The translations under genes and the position numbers were made by a program. The notes beneath the pieces were generated by a model. That model was given only the letters and a program-made list of their open reading frames with translations. It was not told where the DNA came from and ran no database searches. This document shows, piece by piece, positions 26,338 to 36,776 of a stretch of 64,000 nt of DNA. The stretch comes from Sulfitobacter delicatus (GTDB lineage Bacteria; Pseudomonadota; Alphaproteobacteria; Rhodobacterales; Rhodobacteraceae): NCBI RefSeq assembly GCF_900102535.1, contig NZ_FNBP01000002.1:248001-312000 (forward strand), read 5' to 3'. Every line of letters starts with the position of its first letter. Positions within the stretch are counted from its first letter, which is position 1.

Positions 26338-27028
26338 TCGCAAGCCAGTGCGGCGGCGAAACTTTCTGGTCCGTTTTGCGGCCCTATATCCGTTGGCGTC
26401 AATGCTCCGCCCTCAAACCGAACGGCAACGATCCGCGCCCAGTCGGCGTCCGAGACGATCATCTCGGGTCCATCCCCGCAGTTGCGAATACCGCCAGAGA
26501 TTGCCCGCTCGCCAATACGGTGGTTGGTCAGCCCGTCAAGAAGCGCAACATCGCGAAGCGCCCCATCCTTGTAACGCCAGACCCGCAGCACCCGTGCGAG
26601 ATGCGGGCGGTCGATATAGGCAATCTCAATCGTATCATCGCCGTCCAGATCGGCCGCGCCGATAGGTGCGAGCCAGCGGTTGCTCTGACCGATATGTGGT
26701 GTCTCGGCCAGTTTGCCCTCAGCCCCGTAAATGGCCAAGGCAGCGCCCCGGTTCACATCAGTTTCCACCACAATCACTTCTGGCAATTCATCACCAGTGA
26801 CATCTGCAAGGCGGGGTGCGGTATCCTCGAACACGTGGTCGCGCGGCAGGGTGAATTGCAGCGCTGTCCCGTCCGCTAAGGTGAGCTTCAACCCGCCCCA
26901 CTCCAAAGCATCGCCCAAAATGCCATGCGCATAACGTTCGGTCGGATCGGTAAAGCGTGCGGCGGTGATCGGCTCCGCCGCAGCGTTAGTGGCCATCAGT
27001 GCCAGCAGTGCCGCACCGACCGCCCGCA

Positions 27029-27029
<1 letters not shown>
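26334..27029 (-). CDS. Exported FG-GAP/VCBS-like repeat protein
   Basis: A 231-aa protein with a signal peptide (MRAVGAALLALMATNAAAE). Repeated Asp-rich blades resemble FG-GAP repeats (LADVTGDELPEVIVVE, AADLDGDDTIEIAYID), which bind calcium in beta-propellers. The start overlaps the ferredoxin stop as TGATG, and its end overlaps the next start, so the three genes are translated together. No catalytic motif was seen, and the role is unknown. Confidence 0.75.
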
Positions 27030-28067
<1,038 letters not shown>

Positions 28068-28082
28068 TTGCACGCCGCAAAC

Positions 28083-28106
28083 GAAAAGGGCGCCCTAAGG
28101 CGCCCT
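28083..28106 (-). terminator. Terminator between degP and the lipoprotein gene
   Basis: AGGGCGCC (28087-28094) and GGCGCCCT (28099-28106) form a perfect 8-bp stem with a CTAA loop. Read on the minus strand it ends in TTTT, so it terminates degP. Confidence 0.8.
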
Positions 28107-28131
28107 GATGTCTCTACCTATGATCGCGGGG

Positions 28132-29616
28132 TCACTCGCCCAGCGACAGCGCCACGAAGCGTGGATCACCTCCGCGCCGCACCAGCAGCAGCAGCGACTT
28201 GCGTCCAGCATCCTTGGCCGCGGCGATACGCTCTTCCAGATCGCTGATGCTCGCGACCTTCTGCTGGCCTGCCTCGGTAATGATATCGCCCATGCGGAGA
28301 CCTTTCTCAAAGGCTTCCGAGGTCTCATCAACATCGGATACGGCAAGACCTGCCATATCCTCATCCGCGCCCAGTTCCGCACGCAGCTCGTCGGTCAACG
28401 GCGTCAGGGTCAGGCCCATCAGCGAAGCGGTCTGCGGCTCGGTCTCTGCACCCTCGTCACCGTTCTCCTCGGCATCAGGAGCCGTTGTGCCATCAGCTTC
28501 TTCCCGGCGCCCCAGCACCACTTTGATGGTCTGCGTCTTGCCATCGCGCAGCACGGTCACGCGGACGGTGGCGCCGACGGGGCTGTTGCCCACCTGACGG
28601 ACCAGACCGCGGGTATCTACGACATCAACGCCGTCGAAGGACTTGATCACGTCGCCGGTCTTCAACCCAGCTTCGCGCGCCGGACCTTCCGGAACGTCGG
28701 TAATCAGGGCGCCAACGGCTTTCTTCAGACCCATCGCATCAGCCACATCTTCGGTCACGTCCTGAATACGCACACCGAGCCAGCCACGGCGGGTCTCGCC
28801 AAATTCTTTGAGCTGGTCGATCACGCGGGTCACGACGTTGGAGGCCATCGAAAAACCGATACCGATCGAACCGCCATTAGGTGACAGGATCGCGGTGTTC
28901 ACGCCGATCACTTCGCCGTCCATGTTAAACAGCGGCCCGCCCGAGTTGCCCCGGTTAATGGCTGCGTCGGTCTGGATGTAGTCGTCATAGGTACCCGACA
29001 GCGCCCGGTTGCGCGCCGAAACGATCCCGGCTGAGACCGAAAAGCCCTGCCCCAGCGGATTGCCCATTGCGATCACCCAGTCGCCCACGCGGGCGGCGTT
29101 GCTGTCGCCAAAGGAAACGAATGGCAAAGGCTTGTCAGCTTCGACCTTCAGAAGCGCGATGTCAGTTTTCGGGTCGGTGCCGATTACCTTGGCGACCAGT
29201 TCTTCACCCGAGAAGAATTCGATGGTGATCTCGTCTGCGCTTTCGATCACGTGATTGTTAGTCACAACATAGCCGTCTTCGGAGATCACAAAGCCAGAGC
29301 CCAGTGCCGAAGAGCGGCGCGGACGGTTGCCTTCGCCGTTGTTGCGGTCCTGAAACTCGCGGAAGAAGTCCTCGAATGGCGAGCCCTCTGGCACGATCCC
29401 CTGGGGTCCAGTCCGGCCTTCGACCACCGTCGATGTGGTGATGTTCACGACCGAAGGACTGATCTTTTCTGCTAAGGGCGCAAGGCTTTCGGGTTTGGCC
29501 AGTGCCATAGTGGCTTGCAGGATCAGAAGGGTCAGCGCCATCACCCCCATCGCCATCGCTCGAATCCAAAGAGTGTTCTGTGCTGTTCTGGACAGGGAAA
29601 CCGCCTGGGCCTGCAT
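28132..29616 (-). CDS. degP: Periplasmic serine protease, Do/DegP family
   Basis: A 494-aa HtrA protease and chaperone of misfolded envelope proteins. The triad is complete: TNNHVIESADE (His), DIALLKV (Asp) and GNSGGPLFN (Ser). Two PDZ domains follow (about 290-380 and 410-490), separated by an acidic linker. The N-terminus holds a membrane signal. The start at 29616 has CAGGAGACG upstream. It follows hflK, hflC and DUF2065 on the same strand, a common envelope quality-control group. Confidence 0.96.
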   Translation of the reverse strand: MQAQAVSLSRTAQNTLWIRAMAMGVMALTLLILQATMALAKPESLAPLAEKISPSVVNITTSTVVEGRTGPQGIVPEGSPFEDFFREFQDRNNGEGNRPRRSSALGSGFVISEDGYVVTNNHVIESADEITIEFFSGEELVAKVIGTDPKTDIALLKVEADKPLPFVSFGDSNAARVGDWVIAMGNPLGQGFSVSAGIVSARNRALSGTYDDYIQTDAAINRGNSGGPLFNMDGEVIGVNTAILSPNGGSIGIGFSMASNVVTRVIDQLKEFGETRRGWLGVRIQDVTEDVADAMGLKKAVGALITDVPEGPAREAGLKTGDVIKSFDGVDVVDTRGLVRQVGNSPVGATVRVTVLRDGKTQTIKVVLGRREEADGTTAPDAEENGDEGAETEPQTASLMGLTLTPLTDELRAELGADEDMAGLAVSDVDETSEAFEKGLRMGDIITEAGQQKVASISDLEERIAAAKDAGRKSLLLLVRRGGDPRFVALSLGE

Positions 29617-29776
29617 TCATCGTCTCCTGATTATTCCTGTTGTCGCCAACCTGGGCAGAGTGCATTCCGATGGAATGGCCTGCAACAGCAAAGATGGGGT
29701 CACACCCCGTCTTTTCAACGCCAGAGGGTCATTCGGCGGGCGATTGCTGAGGTTGAACTGGCAGAAGGTAGAGCGG

Positions 29777-29971
29777 TCAGACACCCAACTGGAAGGCCAG
29801 CCAAACCAAGATCAACCCGGCCACGACCACCAGCGCGCCCATCTGCCGCACAGCCGCTTCTGGCAGACGCCTCAGCAGTTCCAGCATCTGCTCCAAAAGC
29901 GAAGGGGCCAGTGCGTACACCAGCCCCTCCAATATCATGACCGACCCGAGGGCCAGCAAGACAAGGCTCAT
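29777..29971 (-). CDS. DUF2065 small membrane protein
   Basis: A 64-aa protein with two membrane helices (VLLALGSVMILEGLVYALAP and GALVVVAGLILVWLAFQLGV) around a basic loop. It matches the DUF2065/YjeT family that sits beside hflC in many proteobacteria. Its ATG overlaps the hflC stop as ATGA. The function is not known. Confidence 0.88.
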   Translation of the reverse strand: MSLVLLALGSVMILEGLVYALAPSLLEQMLELLRRLPEAAVRQMGALVVVAGLILVWLAFQLGV

Positions 29972-30867
29972 TCCCGTTCGCCTTCGGCAGAGCGGCTGCC
30001 CTGATCCGAACGCAGGTAGTTAAAGAACTCGCTGTCAGGCGACATCACCATGGTCGAGTTCTGCCCCTGCAGCGCCTGCTCATAAGCGGTCAGCGAGCGG
30101 TAGAATTCAAAGAACTCCTGATCACGACCATAGGCTTTGGCGAAGATGTTGTTTCGCTGGGCATCCGCTTCACCTTCGATGATGCGCGCATCACGACGGG
30201 CTTCCGACAGGATCTCTTCGTAGGTCCGGTCAGCCAAGGCGATCACACGCTGCGCCGCCTCGCGGCCACGGGCGCGTTCGTCGGTGGCTTCGCGTTCCCG
30301 CTCCGCAATCATCCGCTGAAGCGTCGCGTCAAAGTTCTGCTCTGGCAGGTTGGTCTGGCGCAGACGCACATCGACAACCTTGAGCCCAAGCGCTTGGGCG
30401 CGGGCATCGGCACGGACACGGATTTGCTCCATCAGGTCCGCCCGTTCCGGCGACAGGATGGTGTTCGACGTCACACCTTGCGAACCCAGAACGGCACGGA
30501 TTTGGCTTTCCATGATACCGCCCATCTCGCTCTCGGCCTGACGCTCACCGCCTGCACCGAGGGCCTGGCGGTATTGCACCATGTCATCGATCCGGTAGAG
30601 CACGAAGGCATCGATCTCAAGACGACGGTCATCGGCTGGCGTGACCTCGATCACTGGTGTTTCCAGCGACAGGATGCGGTCTTCGTAGCGGACCACCTCG
30701 TCCAGCAGCGGCACCTTAAAGCCGATGCCGGGCTCGTTACGGACCTGTTTGATCTGACCGAAACGCAGCACCAGCGCCTTTTCCCGCTCGTCCACGACAA
30801 AGACTGCCGAGAGCACTGCCACAATGGCGATCACCAAGACGGGAATGATAAAGTTTCTTTTCCGCAT
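29968..30867 (-). CDS. hflC: HflC, modulator of FtsH protease
   Basis: A 299-aa SPFH/Band-7 protein with one N-terminal membrane anchor (FIIPVLVIAIVAVLSAVFVV). The conserved region starts DEREKALVLRFGQIK and runs to QTNLPEQNFDATLQRMIAEREREA. HflC and HflK form a large cage around FtsH in the membrane. The start overlaps the hflK stop as TAATG. Confidence 0.95.
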   Translation of the reverse strand: MRKRNFIIPVLVIAIVAVLSAVFVVDEREKALVLRFGQIKQVRNEPGIGFKVPLLDEVVRYEDRILSLETPVIEVTPADDRRLEIDAFVLYRIDDMVQYRQALGAGGERQAESEMGGIMESQIRAVLGSQGVTSNTILSPERADLMEQIRVRADARAQALGLKVVDVRLRQTNLPEQNFDATLQRMIAEREREATDERARGREAAQRVIALADRTYEEILSEARRDARIIEGEADAQRNNIFAKAYGRDQEFFEFYRSLTAYEQALQGQNSTMVMSPDSEFFNYLRSDQGSRSAEGERE

Positions 30868-32081
30868 TAGTTCGACCCTCCGCTGCGACGCAATTCATTC
30901 AGCGGCAGATAGGGCACGACGCCCTGACCATCTTGCCCGCTGCCGTTTTCGAGGATGATCTTATCCACGTCGCCCAGCACTTTTTCCATCGTTTCAAGGT
31001 AGAGGCGCTTGCGCGTCACTTCCGGCGCGTTGCGGTATTCCTCAAGCACAGCTTCAAAGCGGCTCGCCTCACCCACAGCATCGTTCACAACGCGGGCGCG
31101 GTAGCCTTCGGCGGCTTCGAGAAGCTGCGCCGATTCACCACGTGCCTCAGCTGTGCGGCGGTTGGCATACGCGTCGGCCTGGCGCTCCACCCGGTCGCGT
31201 TCCTGCTCAGCCGCCTGCACGTCGCGGAAAGCATCGACGACCGACTGTGTCGTCGTGTTGCCGTTGGCGTCCGTGACCTGCACGGTCTGGCTGGGCGGGT
31301 CGACTTTGTTCACGTTGACTCGCAGCACGTTGATGCCGGTGTTGCGGTTGTCGAGCGTGGATTGGATCAATTCCTTCACCCGGTCCGCAACAGCACCCCG
31401 GTCCCGGTTCAGAATCGGTGCCAATTCGGATTGCGCAATGACTTCGCGCATCGCGGATTCAGCAATGGCGCGGACGGAAGCCTCAGGATCCCGCAGCGAG
31501 AATTTGAAATCGCGGGCGTTCTTGATGTTCCAGACCACCTGAAAGTCGATGTCGACGATGTTCTCGTCGGTGGTCAGCATTAGCCCTTCGTTGCCGCCAC
31601 CGCCGCGCCGCACGCCGAGTTCCTCGGTGCGGTTGGTGGTGACGTCAAAGACTTCTGCGGTGACCAGCGGCCAAGGGGCAAAGTTCAGACCCTCGGTGCC
31701 AATGCCGGAAAATTCGCCAAGGAACAGCTCAATCGACTGCTGCTCGGGACGTACGGTGTAGAAGCTCGCAAAGCCCCAGAGCGCCACACCGGCCAAAAGC
31801 GCGATGCCGACGGTGCTGCGGGTCACGCCCGGGCCAGAAGGCCCACGCCCGCCGCCGCCAGAGCCATTGCCGCGATCACCGCCGCGGCCGCCCATCAGAA
31901 CGCGCAGTTGCTCTTGGCCCTTGCGCACCAATTCGTCGATCTCTGACCCCTGCGGGCGGCCGTTGCCTTGCCCGCGTGGCCGTTCCGGCCCCTCGTCGCG
32001 TCCGCCGTTTCCTTGGTTGCCCCCGTCACCGCGGTTGCCACCACCTCCGCCGCCCCATGGGCCTTGCGAATTTCCTGCCAT
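30867..32081 (-). CDS. hflK: HflK, modulator of FtsH protease
   Basis: A 404-aa partner of HflC. The first 95 residues are a Gly/Asn/Arg-rich tract (GGGGGGNRGDGGNQGNGG). A membrane helix (GIALLAGVALWGFASFYTV), the SPFH domain (EQQSIELFLGEFSG, NVNKVDPPSQTVQV) and an Ala/Glu/Arg coiled coil (QAAEQERDRVERQADAYANR) follow. It is the first gene of the hflK-hflC-DUF2065-degP group. Confidence 0.95.
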   Translation of the reverse strand: MAGNSQGPWGGGGGGNRGDGGNQGNGGRDEGPERPRGQGNGRPQGSEIDELVRKGQEQLRVLMGGRGGDRGNGSGGGGRGPSGPGVTRSTVGIALLAGVALWGFASFYTVRPEQQSIELFLGEFSGIGTEGLNFAPWPLVTAEVFDVTTNRTEELGVRRGGGGNEGLMLTTDENIVDIDFQVVWNIKNARDFKFSLRDPEASVRAIAESAMREVIAQSELAPILNRDRGAVADRVKELIQSTLDNRNTGINVLRVNVNKVDPPSQTVQVTDANGNTTTQSVVDAFRDVQAAEQERDRVERQADAYANRRTAEARGESAQLLEAAEGYRARVVNDAVGEASRFEAVLEEYRNAPEVTRKRLYLETMEKVLGDVDKIILENGSGQDGQGVVPYLPLNELRRSGGSN

Positions 32082-32149
32082 CTATGTCTTCCCCTCTGAA
32101 CCGCACCTGCGGCCTATTGGTCTTAAAGTCGTATGCGCAGGCGCGGAAT

Positions 32150-33529
32150 TCAAGCGGTTCGCACCGGTTCACGCATGGTCACCAGTTCTTCGGACATCGT
32201 CGGATGCACCGCGCAGGTGGCGTCGAATTGCTCTTTTGTCGCGCCCATCTTGACCGCGATGCCCACCATCTGGATCAATTCGCCTGCATTGGGTGCGACG
32301 ATATGACAGCCCAACACACGGCGCGTTTCGGCGCAAACGATGAGCTTCATTAGCACGCGGTCTTTCTTGCCAGCAAAGGCCCCCTGCATCGGTTTGAACG
32401 ACGTTGCATAGACCTCTATCGGCCCTGCGTCACGCGCCTCCTCTTCGCTCAGTCCCACGGTACCCATCTCGGGCTGGGTAAAGATCGCGGAAGGCACAAG
32501 GTCATGGTCCACCGGGGTCGGGTTGCCGCCAAAGACGGTCTCGACAAAGGCCATGCCCTCGCGGATCGCCACGGGCGTCAGGTTGATCCGGTTGGTCACG
32601 TCGCCGATGGCATAGATCGAGGGCACGGCGGTCTGGCTGTACTCATCGACCTCAATCTCGCCACCCCGGCCCAGTTTAATGCCCGCGTCTTCCAGCCCCA
32701 TGTCGTCGCTGTTGGGGCGGCGTCCGGTCGCGAAAAGCACTTGGTCGAACATGCGCTCGGTGCCGTTGGTCGGCTTGACCTTCATCGGGCCGCTGCCGTC
32801 TTCATGGCTCGGGGTCATTTCAAGGATATTGGTGCCGACATGTAGGTCGATACCCTTCTCCTGCATCATCTCGGCGACCATGCCGCGCGCTTCGTCGTCA
32901 AAGCCACGCAGGATTTGCGCGCCGCGGTAGAACTGGGTCACTTCTACACCCAACCCGTTGAGGATACAGGCGAATTCACAAGCGATATAGCCGCCGCCGA
33001 TGATCAGCATCGACTTGGGGAGCTGTTCGAGATGGAACAGATCGTCCGACACCAACCCGTGTTCCGCATTCTCAAGGTCTGGCCGCACCGGGCGACCGCC
33101 GCTGGCGATCAGAATGTGTTTCGCAGTCTTTTCTGTGCCATCGGACAGGGCCACCGTATGCGCGTCCTTGATCCGGGCGCGGGCGTCAAATGTCTCAACG
33201 CCAGAGTTCTTCAACAGCTTACGGTACACGCCTTCGAGACGGTCCAACTCTTCGTTCAGACGGCCTTTGAAATCATGCCAATCAAACGGTCCGGCCTTCA
33301 GATCCCAGCCAAAACACTTGGCCTCATCCACCACATCGGCATAGCCCGAGGCGAAAACCATCAGCTTCTTGGGCACACAGCCCCGGATCACACAGGTGCC
33401 GCCATAGCGGTCTTCTTCGGCCAGCCCGACCCTGGCGTCATGCTCGCCCGCCGCGACACGCGCTGCGCGCACACCGCCCGAGCCGCCACCGATGACAAAC
33501 AGGTCGTAGTCGAAGTCTTTATTGGCCAT
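32150..33529 (-). CDS. gor: Glutathione-disulfide reductase
   Basis: A 459-aa flavoprotein reducing GSSG with NADPH. Visible are FAD binding (DLFVIGGGSGGVRAARVA), the redox disulfide (GGTCVIRGCVPKKL), the NADPH site (LIIGGGYIACEFACILNGLG), the second FAD motif (YAIGDVTNRINLTPVAI) and the catalytic His (CAVHPTMSEE). It ends 69 bp upstream of hflK and lies downstream of rpiA on the same strand. Confidence 0.95.
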   Translation of the reverse strand: MANKDFDYDLFVIGGGSGGVRAARVAAGEHDARVGLAEEDRYGGTCVIRGCVPKKLMVFASGYADVVDEAKCFGWDLKAGPFDWHDFKGRLNEELDRLEGVYRKLLKNSGVETFDARARIKDAHTVALSDGTEKTAKHILIASGGRPVRPDLENAEHGLVSDDLFHLEQLPKSMLIIGGGYIACEFACILNGLGVEVTQFYRGAQILRGFDDEARGMVAEMMQEKGIDLHVGTNILEMTPSHEDGSGPMKVKPTNGTERMFDQVLFATGRRPNSDDMGLEDAGIKLGRGGEIEVDEYSQTAVPSIYAIGDVTNRINLTPVAIREGMAFVETVFGGNPTPVDHDLVPSAIFTQPEMGTVGLSEEEARDAGPIEVYATSFKPMQGAFAGKKDRVLMKLIVCAETRRVLGCHIVAPNAGELIQMVGIAVKMGATKEQFDATCAVHPTMSEELVTMREPVRTA

Positions 33530-33589
33530 TGCTCGCCTCTTTCACTCTATTTGGTCCTGCGCATGCGCTGCGCGTAATTGCTTGGGGCG

Positions 33590-34378
33590 TCAGTCGTTCA
33601 GGTCGGAAAACAGGTTGTCTGTCTCCACAAACTCCAACTTATCGGTCGCCACGGTTCCTTCATTTATGTCGCGCACCTCGACCCTGCCATCCCCGTAGCC
33701 CATCACAACCACGTCACAAATGTCGATGAAGAGCCCGTTTTCCACGACGCCAGGCATCTGGTTAAGCACCAGTGCCAATTGCCGCGCATTACCGATCCGG
33801 CCCAAGCGCAGGTCGAGGATGTAGTTCCCCTCATCGGTAATGAAAGGCACTTCGCCGTTCATCCGCAGGGTGGAGCTTCGGCCCAGCACATCCATCGAGA
33901 TCAGCGTTTCTTCGACCAGCGCCTGCGTGGTTTGCCAGCCAAAGGGAATCACCTCAATCGGCAGGGGGAAAGCACCGAGGTGCTGCACCTCTTTGCCGAC
34001 ATCCGCGATCACGACCATCTGGTCACTGGCGGTCGCCACGATCTTTTCTTGCAGCAACGCCCCGCCCCCTCCTTTGATGAGGTTCAGATCGACGTCGAAT
34101 TCATCGGCCCCGTCGATCGTCAGGTCGAGCCATTTCGCCTCATCAAGCGAGATCACCTCGATCCCCACATCCCGCGCCAGTTGCGCCGTGCGCGTCGAGG
34201 TCGGCACGCCCTTAATGCGCAGACCATCCTCGCGCACCATCTCTCCCAGACAGCGCACCAGCCATGCCGCGGTCGAGCCGGTGCCGAGACCAACACGCAT
34301 CCCGTCCTCAACAAATTCCGCCGCCCGTTTGGCCGCGACGAATTTGGCCTTATCGATGGGTGAAAGTTCTCCGGACAT
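33590..34378 (-). CDS. rpiA: Ribose-5-phosphate isomerase A
   Basis: A 262-aa enzyme of the pentose phosphate pathway. The motifs VGLGTGSTAAWLVRCLGE, DGADEFDVDLNLIKGGGGALLQEKIVA and PFGWQTT are characteristic. The ATG at 34378 (MSGELSPIDKAK) after AGGGAG is preferred over the upstream extension. It precedes gor in the same direction, so both could supply or use NADPH together. Confidence 0.95.
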   Translation of the reverse strand: MSGELSPIDKAKFVAAKRAAEFVEDGMRVGLGTGSTAAWLVRCLGEMVREDGLRIKGVPTSTRTAQLARDVGIEVISLDEAKWLDLTIDGADEFDVDLNLIKGGGGALLQEKIVATASDQMVVIADVGKEVQHLGAFPLPIEVIPFGWQTTQALVEETLISMDVLGRSSTLRMNGEVPFITDEGNYILDLRLGRIGNARQLALVLNQMPGVVENGLFIDICDVVVMGYGDGRVEVRDINEGTVATDKLEFVETDNLFSDLND

Positions 34379-34543
34379 GGGGCTGCTCCCTACAGGCGTT
34401 TGTCGCGTTATAGGCCCATTTCGCATAGGGTGCGAGGGGCATGACAGTGGTTTTTAAGGCTTAACCGACGCAACAGGCCGCTGCGGAGCCTAAGGCGTCG
34501 CTTTTGACGCGGTTTCGACGCGCACACCGGCTATCACTGGGCC

Positions 34544-35242
34544 ATGCCCTATGTACTGCACTACGCCCCCGACAATGCCTCACTCATCGTTCGCCTTGCG
34601 CTGGAGCATCGCGGATTGCCGTACCGCGCAGCGCTGGTGGACCGCCGCGTGAAGGCGCAACAAAGCGTTGACTTTCGCGCGCTTAACCCCAACGGGCTGA
34701 TCCCGGTGCTAGAGACGCCCGAGGGCGCATTGTTCGAGACCGGGGCGATCCTGCTTTATCTGGCTGACAGACATGGCGGACTTGGACCGGGGCAGGATGA
34801 TCCGGGGCGCGGCGATTTTCTTAAGTGGCTGTTCTTTTTATCAAACACCATCCACCCCGGCCTGCGCCGCTTGTTTTATCCGCAAAACTACATCGCCGCC
34901 GATCATGTGGCCGCGTTGCGGTCTGGCGCGCATGCGGACCTTGCACAGCATTACGCAACGTTAGAAGCCCAGGCAGCGCGGGGAAGAGGCTGGTTGCTTG
35001 GTGGCCCCGCCCCCAGTGTGGTCGACTTCTACGCTGCCGCCCTCCTGCGCTGGCCCGCGCTCTACCCCGTCGACCAGCCGCGCGATTGGTTTGACCTTAC
35101 CGCCTACCCCGCACTTACCCGGCTTGCTGCCGCCGTCGAGACGCTGCCCGCCACAGTCGCCTTGCAAAGCGCCGAGGGTCTGGGCGATACCCCTTTCACC
35201 GCCCCTCGATACCCGCAACCTCCAGAAGGGTCTGCTACCTGA
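34544..35242 (+). CDS. Glutathione S-transferase
   Basis: A 232-aa protein with a thioredoxin-fold N-terminal domain (VLHYAPDNASLIVRLALE, NPNGLIPVLETPEG with the cis-Pro, LFETGAILLYLADRH) and a helical C-terminal domain. It is a cytosolic GST, but the class and substrate cannot be told. Its TGA overlaps the sdaA start as TGATG, so the two genes are coupled, which is an unusual pairing. Confidence 0.88.
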   Translation: MPYVLHYAPDNASLIVRLALEHRGLPYRAALVDRRVKAQQSVDFRALNPNGLIPVLETPEGALFETGAILLYLADRHGGLGPGQDDPGRGDFLKWLFFLSNTIHPGLRRLFYPQNYIAADHVAALRSGAHADLAQHYATLEAQAARGRGWLLGGPAPSVVDFYAAALLRWPALYPVDQPRDWFDLTAYPALTRLAAAVETLPATVALQSAEGLGDTPFTAPRYPQPPEGSAT

Positions 35243-36615
35243 TGTTTCTCTCGGTTTTCGACATGTTCAAAGTGGGCATCGGCCCCTCGTCTTCGCACAC
35301 CATGGGACCGATGGTAGCCGCAGGTCGGTTCCTTGATCAGATGCGGGCCTCGCCGTTCAAATTCGCAGGGCTGCGCGCTTCGCTGCATGGCAGCCTCGCT
35401 TTTACAGGTGTGGGTCATGCGACGGACCGTGCCACGATCCTCGGCCTCGCCGGGTTCACGCCCGAAGACTATGATGCCGAAGCTGCCGAGAAGACGCTGG
35501 AGGAGATCAAACAGACCCGTCGGATTGCCGTGGACGGTCTGCCTGAGCTGAAGTTCGATCCTGCAAAGGACATGATCTTCGACTATGACACCAAGCTCGC
35601 GGGCCATGCCAATGGCATGATGCTCATGGCCACCGATGCCCAAGGCGACGTGACCCTGCGCGAGACCTATTATTCCATCGGCGGCGGTTTTGTCATGACC
35701 GAAAAGGAACTGGCCGCAGGCAAGGACACGGATGAAGGCGCGCCAGTGCCGTTTCCGTTTAAGTCCGCTGCGGAAATGCTTGAGATGTCTGCCAAATCCG
35801 GCAAAACCATCGCAGGCATGAAACGCGCCAATGAAGAGGCCCGCGGCGGGGCCGAGAACCTGCGCGAGGGCAGCAAACGGCTGTGGCAGGTGATGCGCGA
35901 TTGCATAGACCGGGGGCTGACAACCGACGGTACCCTGCCCGGCGGCTTGCAGGTGAAACGCCGCGCCAAAGGCATCTATGACGCGCTGATGGCCGAGCGG
36001 GGGCAGAACCAATCAGCGCCGCATACGATCAACGACTGGATGAGCGTCTATGCCATGGCAGTGAACGAGGAAAATGCCGCTGGCGGTCAGGTCGTCACCG
36101 CGCCCACCAATGGTGCTGCGGGCGTGATGCCCGCGACCCTGCGCTATTACCTCGACCATGTGCCCGGCGCGTCAGAGGCGCATATCGAAGACTTCTTGCT
36201 GACCGCCGCCGCGATTGGGGGGCTGGTGAAATACAACGCCTCCATTTCGGGCGCGGAAGCAGGCTGTCAGGCCGAAGTGGGCTCTGCGGCCGCCATGTCC
36301 GCCGCCGGGCTTTGCGCCGTCATGGGCGGCAGTCCCGCGCAGATTGAGAACGCTGCTGAGATCGCCTTGGAGCATCATCTTGGCATGACCTGCGACCCGG
36401 TAAAGGGGCTGGTCCAGGTGCCTTGTATTGAGCGCAACGGGCTGGGCGCGATCAAGGCGGTGTCTGCCGCGTCTTTGGCGCTGCGCGGGGATGGCACGCA
36501 TTTGGTGCCGCTGGATGCCTGTATCGAGACAATGCGCCAGACCGGCGAAGATATGGCGGAGAAGTATAAAGAGACTTCGCTGGGCGGTTTGGCGGTGAAT
36601 GTGCCGAACTGCTGA
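35242..36615 (+). CDS. sdaA: L-serine ammonia-lyase, single-chain iron-sulfur type
   Basis: A 457-aa enzyme converting serine to pyruvate. The N-terminal beta domain (FDMFKVGIGPSSSHTMGPMVA) and the alpha domain are fused. The Fe-S ligands are in EAGCQAEVGSAAAMSAAG, MTCDPVKG and QVPCIERNGLGA. The cluster is oxygen-sensitive in the family. It is translated coupled to the GST gene upstream. A hairpin follows. Confidence 0.95.
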   Translation: MFLSVFDMFKVGIGPSSSHTMGPMVAAGRFLDQMRASPFKFAGLRASLHGSLAFTGVGHATDRATILGLAGFTPEDYDAEAAEKTLEEIKQTRRIAVDGLPELKFDPAKDMIFDYDTKLAGHANGMMLMATDAQGDVTLRETYYSIGGGFVMTEKELAAGKDTDEGAPVPFPFKSAAEMLEMSAKSGKTIAGMKRANEEARGGAENLREGSKRLWQVMRDCIDRGLTTDGTLPGGLQVKRRAKGIYDALMAERGQNQSAPHTINDWMSVYAMAVNEENAAGGQVVTAPTNGAAGVMPATLRYYLDHVPGASEAHIEDFLLTAAAIGGLVKYNASISGAEAGCQAEVGSAAAMSAAGLCAVMGGSPAQIENAAEIALEHHLGMTCDPVKGLVQVPCIERNGLGAIKAVSAASLALRGDGTHLVPLDACIETMRQTGEDMAEKYKETSLGGLAVNVPNC

Positions 36616-36619
36616 GACC

Positions 36620-36683
36620 TTGAGGGGGCGTTCCTCCCCCTCAAACTCCCCCTCCGGATATATTTGGCTAAAAAGAGGAATGG
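36620..36683. repeat. Hairpin after sdaA plus GGATATATTTGGCTAAAAAGAG motif
   Basis: TTGAGGGGG (36620-36628) pairs with CCCCCTCAA (36636-36644). A second C-run and a diverged copy of the motif seen at 12914 follow. It may terminate sdaA, but there is no direct T-run. Confidence 0.55.
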
Positions 36684-36776
36684 GCTGCGCGTAGGCGCAC
36701 AGGCGGCGTTCGTGGGCTGCGATTGTGGGGATGGTGCGGGCGACCTATGTGCTGAGCAACCATAAAGGAGAGCATC